Positions 42,506 to 52,092 of a stretch of 64,000 nt of DNA are shown in pieces; the first letter of the stretch is position 1, and each line of letters starts with the position of its first letter. The stretch is from DATAEE01 sp036258175 (GTDB taxonomy: Bacteria > Acidobacteriota > Vicinamibacteria > Vicinamibacterales > 2-12-FULL-66-21). The notes beneath the pieces were generated by a model. It was not told the origin of the DNA and ran no database searches. It was given only the letters and a program-made list of their open reading frames with translations. The stretch lies in assembly GCA_036258175.1 (NCBI GenBank), contig DATAEE010000300.1, positions 62,001 to 126,000 on the forward strand, in the 5' to 3' direction. Made by a program: the position numbers and the translations under genes.

Positions 42506-43021
42506 ATGACGACTCGACGGCTGGCCGCGGCGCTTTTCGTGTCGGCGCTCGTCTGCCTGCCCGCCGCGGAAAAATTCGTGGCGGCGCAGCCGGCAGACGG
42601 TGTGCCGGGACGGCGGCCCGTTCCCGACGCACCGGTACGGGCGACGGCAACGATCGTGGGCTACATCTGGAGCGCGGACAGCTCTCCCATTCCGAGCGCG
42701 ATGCTGCGGCTTCGAGACGCGGTGTCTGGCGACGTGGCGGTGACGGCGTACTCGAACGAGAGCGGCCGGTTCACGTTTGCCGACGTCGACGAGAGCACTT
42801 ACGTCGTCGAGTACGTCGATGCAAACGGCAGCGTGCTCGCGGTTGGCAATCCCTTCGCGGTCGCGGCCGGAGAAACGGTGTCGACGTTCCTCCGGCTCGG
42901 CTCGCGCCGCCCCTTCGGCGGCTTTTTCACGACCGCCGCGGCGGCCGTCGTGGCGTCGGCGGCGAGCATCGGGGTGACGGCCGTCGTTCCCACCGGTCGG
43001 CCGGTGTCACCGAATCGATAG
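42506..43021 (+). CDS. Secreted carboxypeptidase-regulatory-like domain protein
   Basis: 171 aa with signal peptide MTTRRLAAALFVSALVCLPAA. The middle (about 50-130) is a CarboxypepD_reg/SdrD-B-like beta-sandwich: ATIVGYIWSADSSPIPSAML, then YSNESGRFTFADVDESTYVVEYVDANG. The C-terminus has a hydrophobic stretch (TTAAAAVVASAASIGVTAVV) that may anchor it. The next gene starts right at its stop, so it is the first gene of the Wzz/BY-kinase operon. It is probably an envelope accessory protein for polysaccharide export. Confidence 0.7.
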   Translation: MTTRRLAAALFVSALVCLPAAEKFVAAQPADGVPGRRPVPDAPVRATATIVGYIWSADSSPIPSAMLRLRDAVSGDVAVTAYSNESGRFTFADVDESTYVVEYVDANGSVLAVGNPFAVAAGETVSTFLRLGSRRPFGGFFTTAAAAVVASAASIGVTAVVPTGRPVSPNR

Positions 43022-45304
43022 ATGTTCGACCCGAAGCAGTTCACACCGGCGTCGAACGGCCCTCCCGCGGCCGCGACGCCGTCAATGCCCCACGTGCCCG
43101 TTCAGTCGGCGCACCTTCTCGATCGCCTCAGCATTCTGTTCAAGTATCGGCGGCTCGTGCTGGCCACGTTTGGCGTGACGGTCGGCGTCATGATGATGCA
43201 GGCCTACGCCGCGATCCCGATGTACCGCGCGAAGTCGCAGATTCTGATTCAGGACGAGCGCTCTGCGGCGGTGTCGAGCCTGTCCGCCTCCGATCCGAGC
43301 TTCTGGCAGGATCCCGAACCGTACTACAACACGCAGTACCGCATCCTCCAGAGCCGCGGCGTGGCGCGACGGGTCGTGAAACGGCTCGACCTGCAGAACG
43401 TGCCCGAGTTCAACGGATCGATGGCGGCGGCTGGGGGCCCGCTGGCATTCGTACGCCGGATTCGCGCGACGATCACCGGCGGCGTCCGAACGGCGATCGG
43501 CATGGTCACGAGCCGCGGCAAGCCGCCAGCGGCCGAGCCGCCGGCTCCCGACGAAAGCGCGCAGGAAGCGGCGTTCGTCAGCGCGTTCCTGTCGCGGGTG
43601 CGTGTCGAGCCGCAGCGCGGCACCCGGCTGGTCGACGCCTATGTCGACTCGGCAGATCCGGCATTTGCCGCGAAGGCGGCAGATACGCTGGCCGAGGAAT
43701 ACGTGCAACAGAACCTCGAGCTGAAGCTCGGCAGCGTGCAGAAGTCGCTGACCTGGCTCGAAGAGGAGCTGAAGCGGCAGCAGCAGAAGATCACCAAGAG
43801 CGAAATGGCGCTGACCGAGTACCGCAGCCAGCAGAACGCGCCGTCGCTCGACAGCCGGCAGAACATCGTGCTCGCCCGTTTGACTCAGCTGAACGACGCC
43901 GTCACGAGCGCGCGCACGAGCCGCATCCAGCGGGAATCGCTTTACCGGCAGGTGGAGCGCCTCGATCCGAAGAGCGCGAACGTCGACAGCTTCCCTGCCG
44001 TCGCGCAGAGCACCGCCGTTCTCGAGGCGCGTGGCCGGCTCTCGACTCTGGAACAGCAGAAATCGAGCCTCACCGGGCGGTACGGACCGCAGCATCCCGA
44101 AATGGTGAAGCTGGAAACGCAGATCGACAACGCCCGCCGGCAGATCCGGGTCGAAGCGGCGAAGGCAATCGAGCAGCTGCGCAGCGAGTACCTCGCCGCC
44201 GTCTCGCAGGAACGCAGCCTCGCGAACTCACTCGAAGAACAGAAGAAGGCGGCGCTGGACCTCGACAAGAAAAGCGGCGCCTATTCGATCCTCGAGCGCC
44301 AGGCGGAGAGCGACAGAAAAGTGTACGAGTCGCTGCTCCAGCAGCAGAAAGAGCTGAGCGTGATCCGGAACAGCCGCGCGAACAACGTGCAGGTGATGGA
44401 TCACGCGGAGACGCCCGGCGCACCATACACACCCGACCTGCGCCGCGACTGGATGATGGCGCTCCTGCTCGGCCTCGGCCTCGCATTGGGCCTGGCATTC
44501 GGGGTCGAGTACCTGGATGACACGGTCAAGACACCGGATGACGTCACGCGACGGCTGAAGCTGCCGCTGCTCGGCCTCGTTCCGGCCGCGCGTGGGAAGG
44601 AAGCACCGGTCCTCATCGGCTCGGTGCCGCATGATTTCGGCGAGGCGTTTCGATCCCTTCGCACATCGCTCGTGTTCACGAGCGGCACCGAAACCACCCG
44701 GATCGTCGGGGTCACGAGCAGCCAGCCGCTCGAGGGAAAAACGACGACCGCGTGCAACCTCGGAGCGGCGCTGGCGCTCGGCGGCGCGCGCGTGCTGCTC
44801 ATCGACGGCGACATGCGCCGGCCGAGCCTGCACAAGACGATGGGGCTGCAGAATGCCATCGGCCTGTCGCACCTGCTCGTCGGACAGGCGCGCGTCCGGG
44901 ATGCCGTGCAGCGGACCAGCGAGCCAAACCTGTTCGTGATCACGGCCGGGCGGACGCCGCCCAATCCGTCAGAGCTGCTGTCGTCCGACCGGATGAAGGC
45001 GTTCCTCCAGAATCTCGCGTCCGGCCCGTTCGACTGGGTCGTGCTGGATACGCCTCCCGTTCTCGCCGTCACCGACGCGGTCATCGTCGGGCCGCTCGTC
45101 ACGGGCCTGGTATTCGTGATCGGATCCGGGATGACGCGCCGGGTTCACGCCGAGCGCGCGCTGGAGACGCTGCGGACGAGCCGTCCGAACCTGATCGGCG
45201 TCGTGCTGAATCGCGTGGATTTCGACGGCAACAAGTATTACTACTCGCGCTACTACGGATACCAGTACAAGAGTTACTACGGTCAGCCCGCCACGACAGC
45301 CTGA
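43022..45304 (+). CDS. Polysaccharide co-polymerase/tyrosine autokinase (Wzc-like)
   Basis: 760 aa. The N-terminal Wzz domain has a first membrane helix (LVLATFGVTVGVMMMQAYAA, about 42-61), a periplasmic region with long coiled coil (about 225-455) and a second helix (MALLLGLGLALGLAFGVEYL). The cytoplasmic BY-kinase has Walker A SSQPLEGKTTTACNLG, Walker A' VLLIDGDMRRPSLH and Walker B WVVLDTPPVLAVTDA. The tail is a Tyr cluster (KYYYSRYYGYQYKSYYG), the autophosphorylation site. It controls chain length and export of polysaccharide. Confidence 0.93.
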   Translation: MFDPKQFTPASNGPPAAATPSMPHVPVQSAHLLDRLSILFKYRRLVLATFGVTVGVMMMQAYAAIPMYRAKSQILIQDERSAAVSSLSASDPSFWQDPEPYYNTQYRILQSRGVARRVVKRLDLQNVPEFNGSMAAAGGPLAFVRRIRATITGGVRTAIGMVTSRGKPPAAEPPAPDESAQEAAFVSAFLSRVRVEPQRGTRLVDAYVDSADPAFAAKAADTLAEEYVQQNLELKLGSVQKSLTWLEEELKRQQQKITKSEMALTEYRSQQNAPSLDSRQNIVLARLTQLNDAVTSARTSRIQRESLYRQVERLDPKSANVDSFPAVAQSTAVLEARGRLSTLEQQKSSLTGRYGPQHPEMVKLETQIDNARRQIRVEAAKAIEQLRSEYLAAVSQERSLANSLEEQKKAALDLDKKSGAYSILERQAESDRKVYESLLQQQKELSVIRNSRANNVQVMDHAETPGAPYTPDLRRDWMMALLLGLGLALGLAFGVEYLDDTVKTPDDVTRRLKLPLLGLVPAARGKEAPVLIGSVPHDFGEAFRSLRTSLVFTSGTETTRIVGVTSSQPLEGKTTTACNLGAALALGGARVLLIDGDMRRPSLHKTMGLQNAIGLSHLLVGQARVRDAVQRTSEPNLFVITAGRTPPNPSELLSSDRMKAFLQNLASGPFDWVVLDTPPVLAVTDAVIVGPLVTGLVFVIGSGMTRRVHAERALETLRTSRPNLIGVVLNRVDFDGNKYYYSRYYGYQYKSYYGQPATTA

Positions 45305-45368
45305 GGCGGCGAAACAGGACGGATCGCGGCACGCGCTCGATCCGCTCTGGGCCGCGCGCGCTGTCTGC

Positions 45369-46685
45369 ATGCTCGCTGTATGGGCACTCTTTGCCTTTGG
45401 CGGCGTCTACCTTCGCACTGAAATTCTCGTCGCCGCCGCGACAGCACTCCTCCTCGCGATAGTCCGGCCGTCGGTCATGTCCGGCGCGGCCCGGTCGCTC
45501 GATCTCTGGTTGCTTCTCTTTCTAGGCCTCTCGATCCTGCAGGTCGTCCCCGTACCGGCGGCATTTGCAGGCGCCGTCGTGCCAGCGTCGGTCCGCCTCG
45601 GACGTGAGCTGACGCTCGGCGCAGACTCGACGTTCACGACGTTATCAATCCGGCCCACCGACACGGTGCAGGCCCTGGTCGTCCTTGCGATGGCCCTTGC
45701 GGTGTTCTGGATGGCACGGGAGACGTACCGGACGGGCGGCGTGCGCACATCGGTACGCGCGATTGCGCTGGCGGGATTCGTCGTGTCACTGATAGCGCTC
45801 GCGCAAAGTGCGACGGCGCGCGGGTTGATGTACTGGCGGTGGCGGCCGACGTTCGAGGGGCCCGACCCGTTCGGTCCGTTCGTGAACCGAAACCACTTCG
45901 CGACCTGGGCGGTGCTGGCGATCCCCGTCTGTCTGGGGTATCTTGCCGCACGGTCGTACGGGCGCGATCATCGCGACGAGCTGCGCCCTCTTCGCGCGCG
46001 GATCGCGCACGCGATCGACGCCCGCGCGATGTGGCTCATGGCGTCGGTGGTCGCGCTGACAGCGGCGCTGGCGGTGACGCTGTCGCGCTCGGGGATCGCG
46101 GCGCTCGGCGCGGCGCTCGCCGGCGCCTGGTGGCTGACCCGCGCACGGGGCGGCCGCATGGGGCGCCGGGTCGCTGTCGCGGCCGCGATCGCCGCCGCCG
46201 GAGCGATCGCGCTCTGGAACGCGCCGGCGCTCGCCGGCCGCTTCGCGCGCACCGCGGTCGGCTACGCGGATCGAGTGATCATCTGGCGGGAGACGCTGCC
46301 GATCGTGCGCGACTTCTGGACAACCGGCGCGGGACTAGGCACCTTCGAATCGGCAATGGCGTTCTATCAGCAGGCCGACCGGTCGGTGTTCTTCAACCAG
46401 GCGCACAGCGAGTACCTGCAGCTCGCCGCCGAGGGCGGCCTGCTGCTCCTCGCGGGAGCCGCCGGTGCGACGATCGCATTCGTTCGTCTCGCGGCATCGC
46501 GCCTTCGGGAAGATCTGACGGGCGTGTTCTGGATTCGCGCCGGCGCCGCCGCCGGGCTTGCGGCCGTCGCGCTGCAGTCAGTGTGGGAGAACGGCCTCCG
46601 GATCCCGGCCAACGCCCTGCTGGCGGCGATCCTCGCCGCGATCGTCGTGCACGAGCCGCACAACCATCATACGCCGCGTCCCTGA
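45369..46685 (+). CDS. O-antigen ligase/Wzy-like polymerase
   Basis: 438 aa with 10-12 hydrophobic helices. The Wzy_C-type periplasmic loop includes GPFVNRNHFATW and the later TTGAGLGTFESAMAFYQQ followed by QAHSEYLQLAAEGG, the hallmarks of the O-antigen ligase/polymerase superfamily. It probably polymerises the exported repeat unit. The start is uncertain; the frame is open upstream to at least 45273 without a good start codon. The TGA overlaps the next ATG (TGATG). Confidence 0.85.
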   Translation: MLAVWALFAFGGVYLRTEILVAAATALLLAIVRPSVMSGAARSLDLWLLLFLGLSILQVVPVPAAFAGAVVPASVRLGRELTLGADSTFTTLSIRPTDTVQALVVLAMALAVFWMARETYRTGGVRTSVRAIALAGFVVSLIALAQSATARGLMYWRWRPTFEGPDPFGPFVNRNHFATWAVLAIPVCLGYLAARSYGRDHRDELRPLRARIAHAIDARAMWLMASVVALTAALAVTLSRSGIAALGAALAGAWWLTRARGGRMGRRVAVAAAIAAAGAIALWNAPALAGRFARTAVGYADRVIIWRETLPIVRDFWTTGAGLGTFESAMAFYQQADRSVFFNQAHSEYLQLAAEGGLLLLAGAAGATIAFVRLAASRLREDLTGVFWIRAGAAAGLAAVALQSVWENGLRIPANALLAAILAAIVVHEPHNHHTPRP

Positions 46686-47392
46686 TGTCGCTGCGCGTCG
46701 GTATCGACATCGACGGGGTGCTCGCGGACTTCCGCACGGCGTTTCGCGCCGCGGCGGGCGGGCTCGTCGACGCGTCGCTGCAGGCCGGCGATGCCGACGA
46801 GGCGGACCGCGTGCTGTCGGAGTCTGCGATCAAGCGCGCCTGGAAGGAGGTCAGCGAGGCGCACAACTGGTGGACAACGCTGTCGGCGTTCGAGCCGGCG
46901 CAAATCGCGCAGCTGTACGCGCTCACGCGGCGGCACAAGTGGGAAGTGTTCTTCCTGACGAAGCGGCCTGCGACGCTCGGCGACACCGTGCAGATGCAGA
47001 CCCAGTGGTGGCTGGAGCAGTACGGCTTCTACCTCCCGGCGGTCGTCACGGTGCCCGGCTCGCGAGGTGAGCTCGCGAACGCGCTGCGGCTCGACTTCGT
47101 CGTCGACGATCAGGAGCTGAACTGCGTGGAAGTCATCAGCGGATCTGGCGCCAAGGCGCTTCTGATGCTGCGCGATATCTCGCTCACGAAGCTCCGCGAG
47201 CAGGCGATGAGCCGCGGCATCGGCGTCGTCGCCAGCCTTGAAGAGACGCTGACGATCTTCGAGCGATTGCAGGACGTGATTCCACAGCGCCGCGGCCGGC
47301 TGATGCGACTGACCGATTGGTTCCCGGCGGCGAGGCGCAAGGACGAGCCGCTGCCGCTCAACCCGCGCGAAACGCGGCCGCTACCAGAATGA
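46685..47392 (+). CDS. 5'-nucleotidase-like HAD protein (NT5C type)
   Basis: 235 aa. The HAD core starts with GIDIDGVLADFRTAF (nucleophile Asp and second Asp), followed by FFLTKRPATLGDTVQ (motif II) and LDFVVDDQELNCVEV (motif IV). Helical cap between. This is the NT5C/deoxy-pyrimidine 5'-nucleotidase group. The overlap of 1 nt with the Wzy-like gene puts it in the EPS operon, so the natural substrate may be a nucleotide by-product of sugar transfer; that is inference. Confidence 0.75.
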   Translation: MSLRVGIDIDGVLADFRTAFRAAAGGLVDASLQAGDADEADRVLSESAIKRAWKEVSEAHNWWTTLSAFEPAQIAQLYALTRRHKWEVFFLTKRPATLGDTVQMQTQWWLEQYGFYLPAVVTVPGSRGELANALRLDFVVDDQELNCVEVISGSGAKALLMLRDISLTKLREQAMSRGIGVVASLEETLTIFERLQDVIPQRRGRLMRLTDWFPAARRKDEPLPLNPRETRPLPE

Positions 47393-47411
47393 TTTCGCGG
47401 ATGAGGATCTT

Positions 47412-48385
47412 ATGGGAACGATGCGACTGATCGTGGATGACCCAGGTCAGGCGAGGCCCATGGAGGTCGGCCTCGAGCGGCTCGGCGAGCTGCTGAAAGA
47501 CCGCAAGAGCCGGTTGTGGCTCGACATCAGCGATCCGGGCGAGGCGGAAGTCGCCCTCCTCAGGCGGGAGTTCGGCTTCCACGAGCTGGCGCTCGAAGAC
47601 GTCACCAAGCCCCATGAGCGCACCCGGTGCGACGCGTACGGCAGCTATTACTTCGTCGTCGTATATGCCGCCGAGCACGCGGGGAAGACGTTCGTTCCGC
47701 GCGAGCTCAATCTGTTCTGGGGCGAGAACTACTTCGTGACGATTCACCGCAGACCCCAGGCGGTGCTGGCCGTGCTGGACGAGGCGCGCAGGCGCTGGGA
47801 GCACCACGAAGGCCGCAAGGCGTACGGCATCGCCTGCCTGGCCTACACGCTGTTCGAAAGCCTCGTGGACGGGTACTTCACGGTGCAGGATCGCGTTCGA
47901 GAACAGATGGAAGGCATCGAGGAGTCGATTCTTACCGGGACCGAGGGCACGGCCGCGGATCTCTTCAAGCTGCGAAAGGAACTCCTCGTGTGCCGCGGCT
48001 GCTGGCGCCGACCAGCCACGTCCTGGCGGAGGTCCTGCGGCGCGAGCGCGCGATCCCTGACGGGCTACGGCCGTACTTCGCGGATGTCCAGGATCACGCG
48101 CTTCACGTCCTCGCAGAGCTCGACACCTATCGAGACTTGCTCGGCACCGCGCTCGACGTCCACGTTTTCTCCGCGTTCAATCGGCTCGGCCTCATCATGA
48201 AACGGCTGACCGCCGTCACCGTCATCATCATGGTGCCGAACTTCGTGGCGAGCATCTACGGGATGAACTTCAACCATCTCGTTCCCGCCAGCGAGTGGCG
48301 GTACGGTTTCATCGTCGTGGCCGCGTTCCTGGGTTGCATGGTTGCGTGGGGGTTCATCCACTCCCGGCTGCTCGGGTGGTTGTAG
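47412..48385 (+). pseudogene. corA: CorA-family Mg/Co transporter, single-base frameshift
   Basis: The first frame (start ATG 47412, GAGG about 6 nt upstream) gives a normal CorA N-domain and long helix through DLFKLRKELLVCR. At about 47996 the protein continues only in the -1 frame, as RLLAPTSHVLAEVLRRERAI, to two transmembrane helices and the selectivity motif YGMNF before the stop at 48385. Joining the frames gives one uninterrupted CorA of about 324 aa. One base is missing in TGCCGCGGCTGCTGG; the site is not a classic slippery heptamer. Either a recent null mutation or a sequencing or assembly error in GC-rich DNA. The end overlaps the convergent gene by 32 nt. Confidence 0.85.
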
Positions 48386-49475
48386 CGGCCGCAAGCCACC
48401 GCGCCGCCCCGTGGACAATGCGGCGGAAGTAGAGAGCTGGCATGGGCCAGCGCGTGTGAGGCGCGTACGCGCGCATGTAGGCGCGCGGCGGGAAGAGATG
48501 CTCGCGCAGCAGGCGGGTCCGGGCGCTCCAGCCGTGGAGCGCGCGGAGATCGAGCGTCAGCCCACGAACGGATCCGACGGGCGACAAGTACGCTGCGGAC
48601 AGCTCGTCGTTGCCGACAGGCTCATTCGCCAGGGAGTGAAGCGGCGGTGTGAGGCGTGCGCCGAGCAGGTCGTGCGCGAGTGAGAGCGGCCGGCCGGCGA
48701 CCGCGCAGACGCGAGCACGTGTCGCGCGCTCGACGAACGACTCGGCCTCACGAACTGAGAGACGCTCGGCCAGCCGCTGCACGTCCACGATCCATTTGAG
48801 CGCGCATCCGTCGGAGTGGTGTGCCGCCTGGTGCACGCAGGCGATGAGCAGCGCATCGGCCAGCGAAGGCGCGCGCGCAGCCGGGCCCAGCGCGGAAATC
48901 GGAGTCGATCTCTCCCAGAGCTCGTCCAGTAACGGAAGCGCGTCGAAGGCTTGCGGCACCGTGAGGCGCCAGTGCACGTCGAGCTGGTCCGCGACGCCCG
49001 AGCGATCCTCCCTGCGGTAGTGGAACTGGGGCATGACCAGCGATCCGCTCACGTGTGGGACGTACGTGTCGCCGGATCGTTCGAGGATCTCGCGCGTCCG
49101 CTCCTGGTCGGTCTCGGCAATCAGTAGATCGGTATCGCGGCGCGGCCGAAGGTAGGCGGATTCGTAAACCGTGTGCGCCAGATGGGCGCCCTTGATGACG
49201 AGCGCGCGGACGCCGCCCGCGGTCAGGGCGTCCAGGACCGCGGTTATCGCGCGTTCGCGGATTGCGGCCAGCGCAACCTCGCCGCGCAGCGCCCGGTCGA
49301 GCCCCTCGACGAACGCGGCCGGCCACCTCTGCGGCTCGCGGCCGATCCTGCGGGCAAGAAGCGGCGCAACGCCATGCTCCACCGCTTCGGTCACGGCATC
49401 GCTTGGATCCATGTCTTCGGGCCAGGCGCGAAGGGTGCCCGAGAGCATCGAAGCGAAGAGAGTGAGGCTGTTCAC
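48354..49475 (-). CDS. Nucleotidyltransferase family protein (NTP_transf_5 type)
   Basis: 373 aa from GTG 49475, whose GTGA overlaps the upstream stop. The core VRALVIKGAHLAHTVYESAY followed by RPRRDTDLLI (about 110-145) matches the NTP_transf_5 nucleotidyltransferase family, which is common in EPS and HprK/PqqD-type loci. The C-terminal half is helical with HQAAHHSDGCALKWIVDV. The substrate is unknown. It is the last gene of the leftward EPS arm. Confidence 0.75.
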   Translation of the reverse strand: MNSLTLFASMLSGTLRAWPEDMDPSDAVTEAVEHGVAPLLARRIGREPQRWPAAFVEGLDRALRGEVALAAIRERAITAVLDALTAGGVRALVIKGAHLAHTVYESAYLRPRRDTDLLIAETDQERTREILERSGDTYVPHVSGSLVMPQFHYRREDRSGVADQLDVHWRLTVPQAFDALPLLDELWERSTPISALGPAARAPSLADALLIACVHQAAHHSDGCALKWIVDVQRLAERLSVREAESFVERATRARVCAVAGRPLSLAHDLLGARLTPPLHSLANEPVGNDELSAAYLSPVGSVRGLTLDLRALHGWSARTRLLREHLFPPRAYMRAYAPHTRWPMPALYFRRIVHGAARWLAAATTTRAAGSG

Positions 49476-50248
49476 GTCGCCCGAGATCGGCAGATGAACC
49501 ACACCTGCGAATTCAACCATGATTCGAGCCACGGCATAGGCGAGAACGTGATGCGTTCAATCGTGAATCTGTCTCCGAGCTCGTCGCGGAGCACTCGCCA
49601 GTCGAAACCCTTGTGGCCGTAATATCGGTACGCGGATCCATCCGGTCCCACCGACTCGTACGATGGACGATCGACCGTCGTCCCTGCGCGGGCGAACACC
49701 ATCCTGATCAGCTCGGATGGCCGGTAGGTCTCGCGATGCTCGTAGTCGCCGAGGCCGCGCCACGCCGCCAGCGCGCGCGCGACCTGCTTGCCGACCAGGC
49801 TGGGTCCCACCTCGATCGGGACGCTGACGACCACCACGCCGGTCGGCCGCACCAGCCGCGCGAGCTCTCCGATCACCCGGCCGCGTTCGTGTTCGAGGCA
49901 GTGCTCCAGCACTTCCATGCACGTCACGACGTTATAGGTGTGGCTGTGAGAGCTGTCGAGCGCGTCGGGGGTCGTGAACGTGAGTGGCAGATTGCGCAGC
50001 CGCCGCGCACAGTCAGTGACCTGGACCGCCGCGGGGTCGACACCGACGGCGCCAGGAAACAGATCGTGAACCAGCGCGAGGAACGTGCCGTCGCCGCAGC
50101 CGTAATCGAGGAGCCGGCCGCCCGCCGCCGGTGCGACGAGCGCACGTCCGAGCTCGAACCGGCTGCCGTGGCTCCACCGGACCAGCCGACTGGGAGAGTG
50201 AATCTGCTTTCTTGCGTAGGCGCCAGGTTCGACAGCCCTCAGCTCCAC
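49472..50248 (-). CDS. Class I SAM-dependent methyltransferase
   Basis: 258 aa from GTG 50248, inside the end of the flavoprotein gene (10-nt overlap). Motif I LLDYGCGDGTFLALVHDLFP, beta-2 GVDPAAVQV, motif III ELARLVRPTGVVVVSVPIEV and CMEVLEHCLEHE, the Methyltransf_11/23 pattern seen in polysaccharide loci. It probably methylates a sugar or lipid intermediate. The longer in-frame extension upstream is Arg-rich shadow coding and is not real. Confidence 0.8.
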   Translation of the reverse strand: MELRAVEPGAYARKQIHSPSRLVRWSHGSRFELGRALVAPAAGGRLLDYGCGDGTFLALVHDLFPGAVGVDPAAVQVTDCARRLRNLPLTFTTPDALDSSHSHTYNVVTCMEVLEHCLEHERGRVIGELARLVRPTGVVVVSVPIEVGPSLVGKQVARALAAWRGLGDYEHRETYRPSELIRMVFARAGTTVDRPSYESVGPDGSAYRYYGHKGFDWRVLRDELGDRFTIERITFSPMPWLESWLNSQVWFICRSRAT

Positions 50249-51402
50249 AGCGACGACAGCACGATGTGCCGGAACGGCGCATGGCGCAGGAGTGCGAGGG
50301 CGGCGTCGCGGTGCCAATTGAAATTCGCGGTCTGCCGGAGGAGCGGAACGAGGCCGTCCACGCTCGCGAGCTCCAGGATGGCATCGATCGCTCGATCGTT
50401 GAGGCGGCTGACGATCGAACGAAACGCGAGGCCGGCGCGCATCTCGGGCCCGAGCCGCGCCTTCCAGCGGGATTCGTACGCGGCGAGCGCGTCGGCGTCG
50501 AGCGTATCGCGCCGCAGACAGTCGTCGAGGACGTCGGCCGCGAGACAGCCGCTGAGCAGCCCGTAGTAGATCCCACCGCCCGTCGTCGGCTTCACGAGCC
50601 CGGCGGCGTCGCCGACCGCGAGCACACGGGACCCGAACGTCCGCGATACGGGCCCGAGCGGGAGAATCTTCAGCCGCGGCGATGCCGAGGCCACGTCGAT
50701 ACCGCGCTCGGTCTGCACGGCAGCGGTAAACGCGGCAAACCGCGCAGCGGCGCGCGTCTCGCACATCAAACCGAGGCGCGCGTGGGGACGCCCGTCACGG
50801 GCAAACGGCACGATCCACGCGAACCCCTTCGGCGCCACGTCGCGGCCAAGCCGTACCTCGACGTGATCGGTCGACGCAAACCTGGTCTCGAGCTGTGCGC
50901 TCTGGACGAACGCCCGCGGCACGCCGAGCCCGAGCTGGCGATTGAACCGGTAGCTCGCGCCGCAGGCGAGAACCAGGGCGCGCGCCTCAACGGTTTCAGA
51001 GGGGGCCAGCGTGGCGCGCACGCCGTGATCGCCGGCGTCAATCCGCGTCACGCGCGTCCCCGTCCGTACGACCGCTCCGAATGCCCGCGCCTCACCCGCG
51101 AGTGCGGCATCAAACGCGCCGCGATCGATGACCGCGGCGCTGACATCCTCTGAAGCAATCAGGATGGAACGGCCGGATGCGGCGCGAAACGCGGCCGAGC
51201 GCGCGACGGAGAGAATGGTGTGCCGCGGCAACCTGAGCTCTTCGAAGGCATCGGTGCCCAGGAGCCCGGTGCAATGCACCGGGTATCCGATATCGGCATG
51301 TTCTTCGAGGACGACGACGCCGTGGCCCGCGCGGGCGAGGCCGCGCGCCGCCATCAGCCCGGCCGGACCGGCGCCTACGACGAGGACATCATACCTATGC
51401 AT
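50239..51402 (-). CDS. Geranylgeranyl-reductase-like FAD oxidoreductase
   Basis: 387 aa. FAD motif VVGAGPAGLMAARGLARAGH (8-27), then GYPVHCTGLLG, a second nucleotide signature GSRVLAVGDAAGLVKPTTGGGIYYGLLSG typical of the geranylgeranyl reductase/p-hydroxybenzoate hydroxylase group. Substrates in this family are polyprenyl chains. In an EPS operon it could saturate the polyprenyl carrier, or it could be unrelated to glycan synthesis. The GTAG-headed hairpin pair at 51408 lies just upstream. Confidence 0.8.
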   Translation of the reverse strand: MHRYDVLVVGAGPAGLMAARGLARAGHGVVVLEEHADIGYPVHCTGLLGTDAFEELRLPRHTILSVARSAAFRAASGRSILIASEDVSAAVIDRGAFDAALAGEARAFGAVVRTGTRVTRIDAGDHGVRATLAPSETVEARALVLACGASYRFNRQLGLGVPRAFVQSAQLETRFASTDHVEVRLGRDVAPKGFAWIVPFARDGRPHARLGLMCETRAAARFAAFTAAVQTERGIDVASASPRLKILPLGPVSRTFGSRVLAVGDAAGLVKPTTGGGIYYGLLSGCLAADVLDDCLRRDTLDADALAAYESRWKARLGPEMRAGLAFRSIVSRLNDRAIDAILELASVDGLVPLLRQTANFNWHRDAALALLRHAPFRHIVLSSLWS

Positions 51403-51407
51403 GCGGT

Positions 51408-51493
51408 GCAGGCCCGGCCTTCACGCCGGGCGTGGGCGGATCACCCGAGCCGCCGGATGATGCGGGCACGCCCGACCTAAAGGTCGGGCCTAC
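51408..51493. repeat. REPIN-like inverted pair of REP hairpins (second copy)
   Basis: The left unit has head GCAG (51408-51411) and stem GCCCGGC...GCCGGGC. The right unit is inverted: GCCCGACC (51470-51477), loop TAAA, GGTCGGGC, then CTAC (51490-51493). The right hairpin matches the left hairpin of the 7430 element except for one loop base. The GTAG head supplies the TAG stop of the sugar transferase gene. Confidence 0.7.
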
Positions 51494-52092
51494 CATTTTT
51501 GTCCATCGTGTTCCCACGTCCCGCGTGCGCTGATCCAGAAAGAGAGCGCAATGAGACGCAGGTCGAGCCAGAGCGATCGCCGGCGAACGTACAAGCTGTC
51601 GTACTTGAATTTGTGCCGCCGGTTCACGTCGCGCGGCGCATAGATCTGAGCCAGGCCGGTCAGGCCGGGGCGCACGCTGGCGCGCTCCGAGTAGCCGGGA
51701 ATCGCGTGAAGCGGCACGATATGCCCGTTGCCGCCCCGCTCGATCTCGCCGGGCCGCAGGGCACGGGGGCCGACGAAGCTCATGTCGCCACGAAAAATGT
51801 TCCAAAGCTGCGGCAGCTCGTCCATCGCGGTCGCCCGGAGCGCGCGGCCGACTGCCGTCGCGCGCGGGTCGTTCGGCACCGCCTGCACGGCGCCCGTCGC
51901 CGCCTCGGCGTCGGGGATCATCGACCGGAACTTCAGCGCCCGGAACCGGCGGCCGCCCAGGCCGACACGATCCTGCGTAAAGAAGACCGGCCCTCGATCC
52001 TCGACCTTGATGGCTGCCGCGATCGCCGCCCACAGCGGCGCCGAGACCATCAGGCCGGCACTGGAAAGAAAGATGTCAAACGCGCGCTTCAT
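51490..52092 (-). CDS. Initiating sugar-phosphate transferase (PglC/WcaJ C-domain type)
   Basis: 200 aa, the small monotopic phosphoglycosyl transferase form. The N-terminal re-entrant helix is KRAFDIFLSSAGLMVSAPLW; then FFTQDRVGLGGRRF, LKFRSM, MDELPQLWNIFRGDMSFVGP and RPGLTGLAQI, all family hallmarks; the catalytic Asp-Glu pair is in AMDELPQ. It moves a sugar-1-phosphate to undecaprenyl phosphate at the inner membrane, the first step of the EPS repeat. Its start overlaps the GT gene by 17 nt. Confidence 0.93.
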   Translation of the reverse strand: MKRAFDIFLSSAGLMVSAPLWAAIAAAIKVEDRGPVFFTQDRVGLGGRRFRALKFRSMIPDAEAATGAVQAVPNDPRATAVGRALRATAMDELPQLWNIFRGDMSFVGPRALRPGEIERGGNGHIVPLHAIPGYSERASVRPGLTGLAQIYAPRDVNRRHKFKYDSLYVRRRSLWLDLRLIALSFWISARGTWEHDGQKW

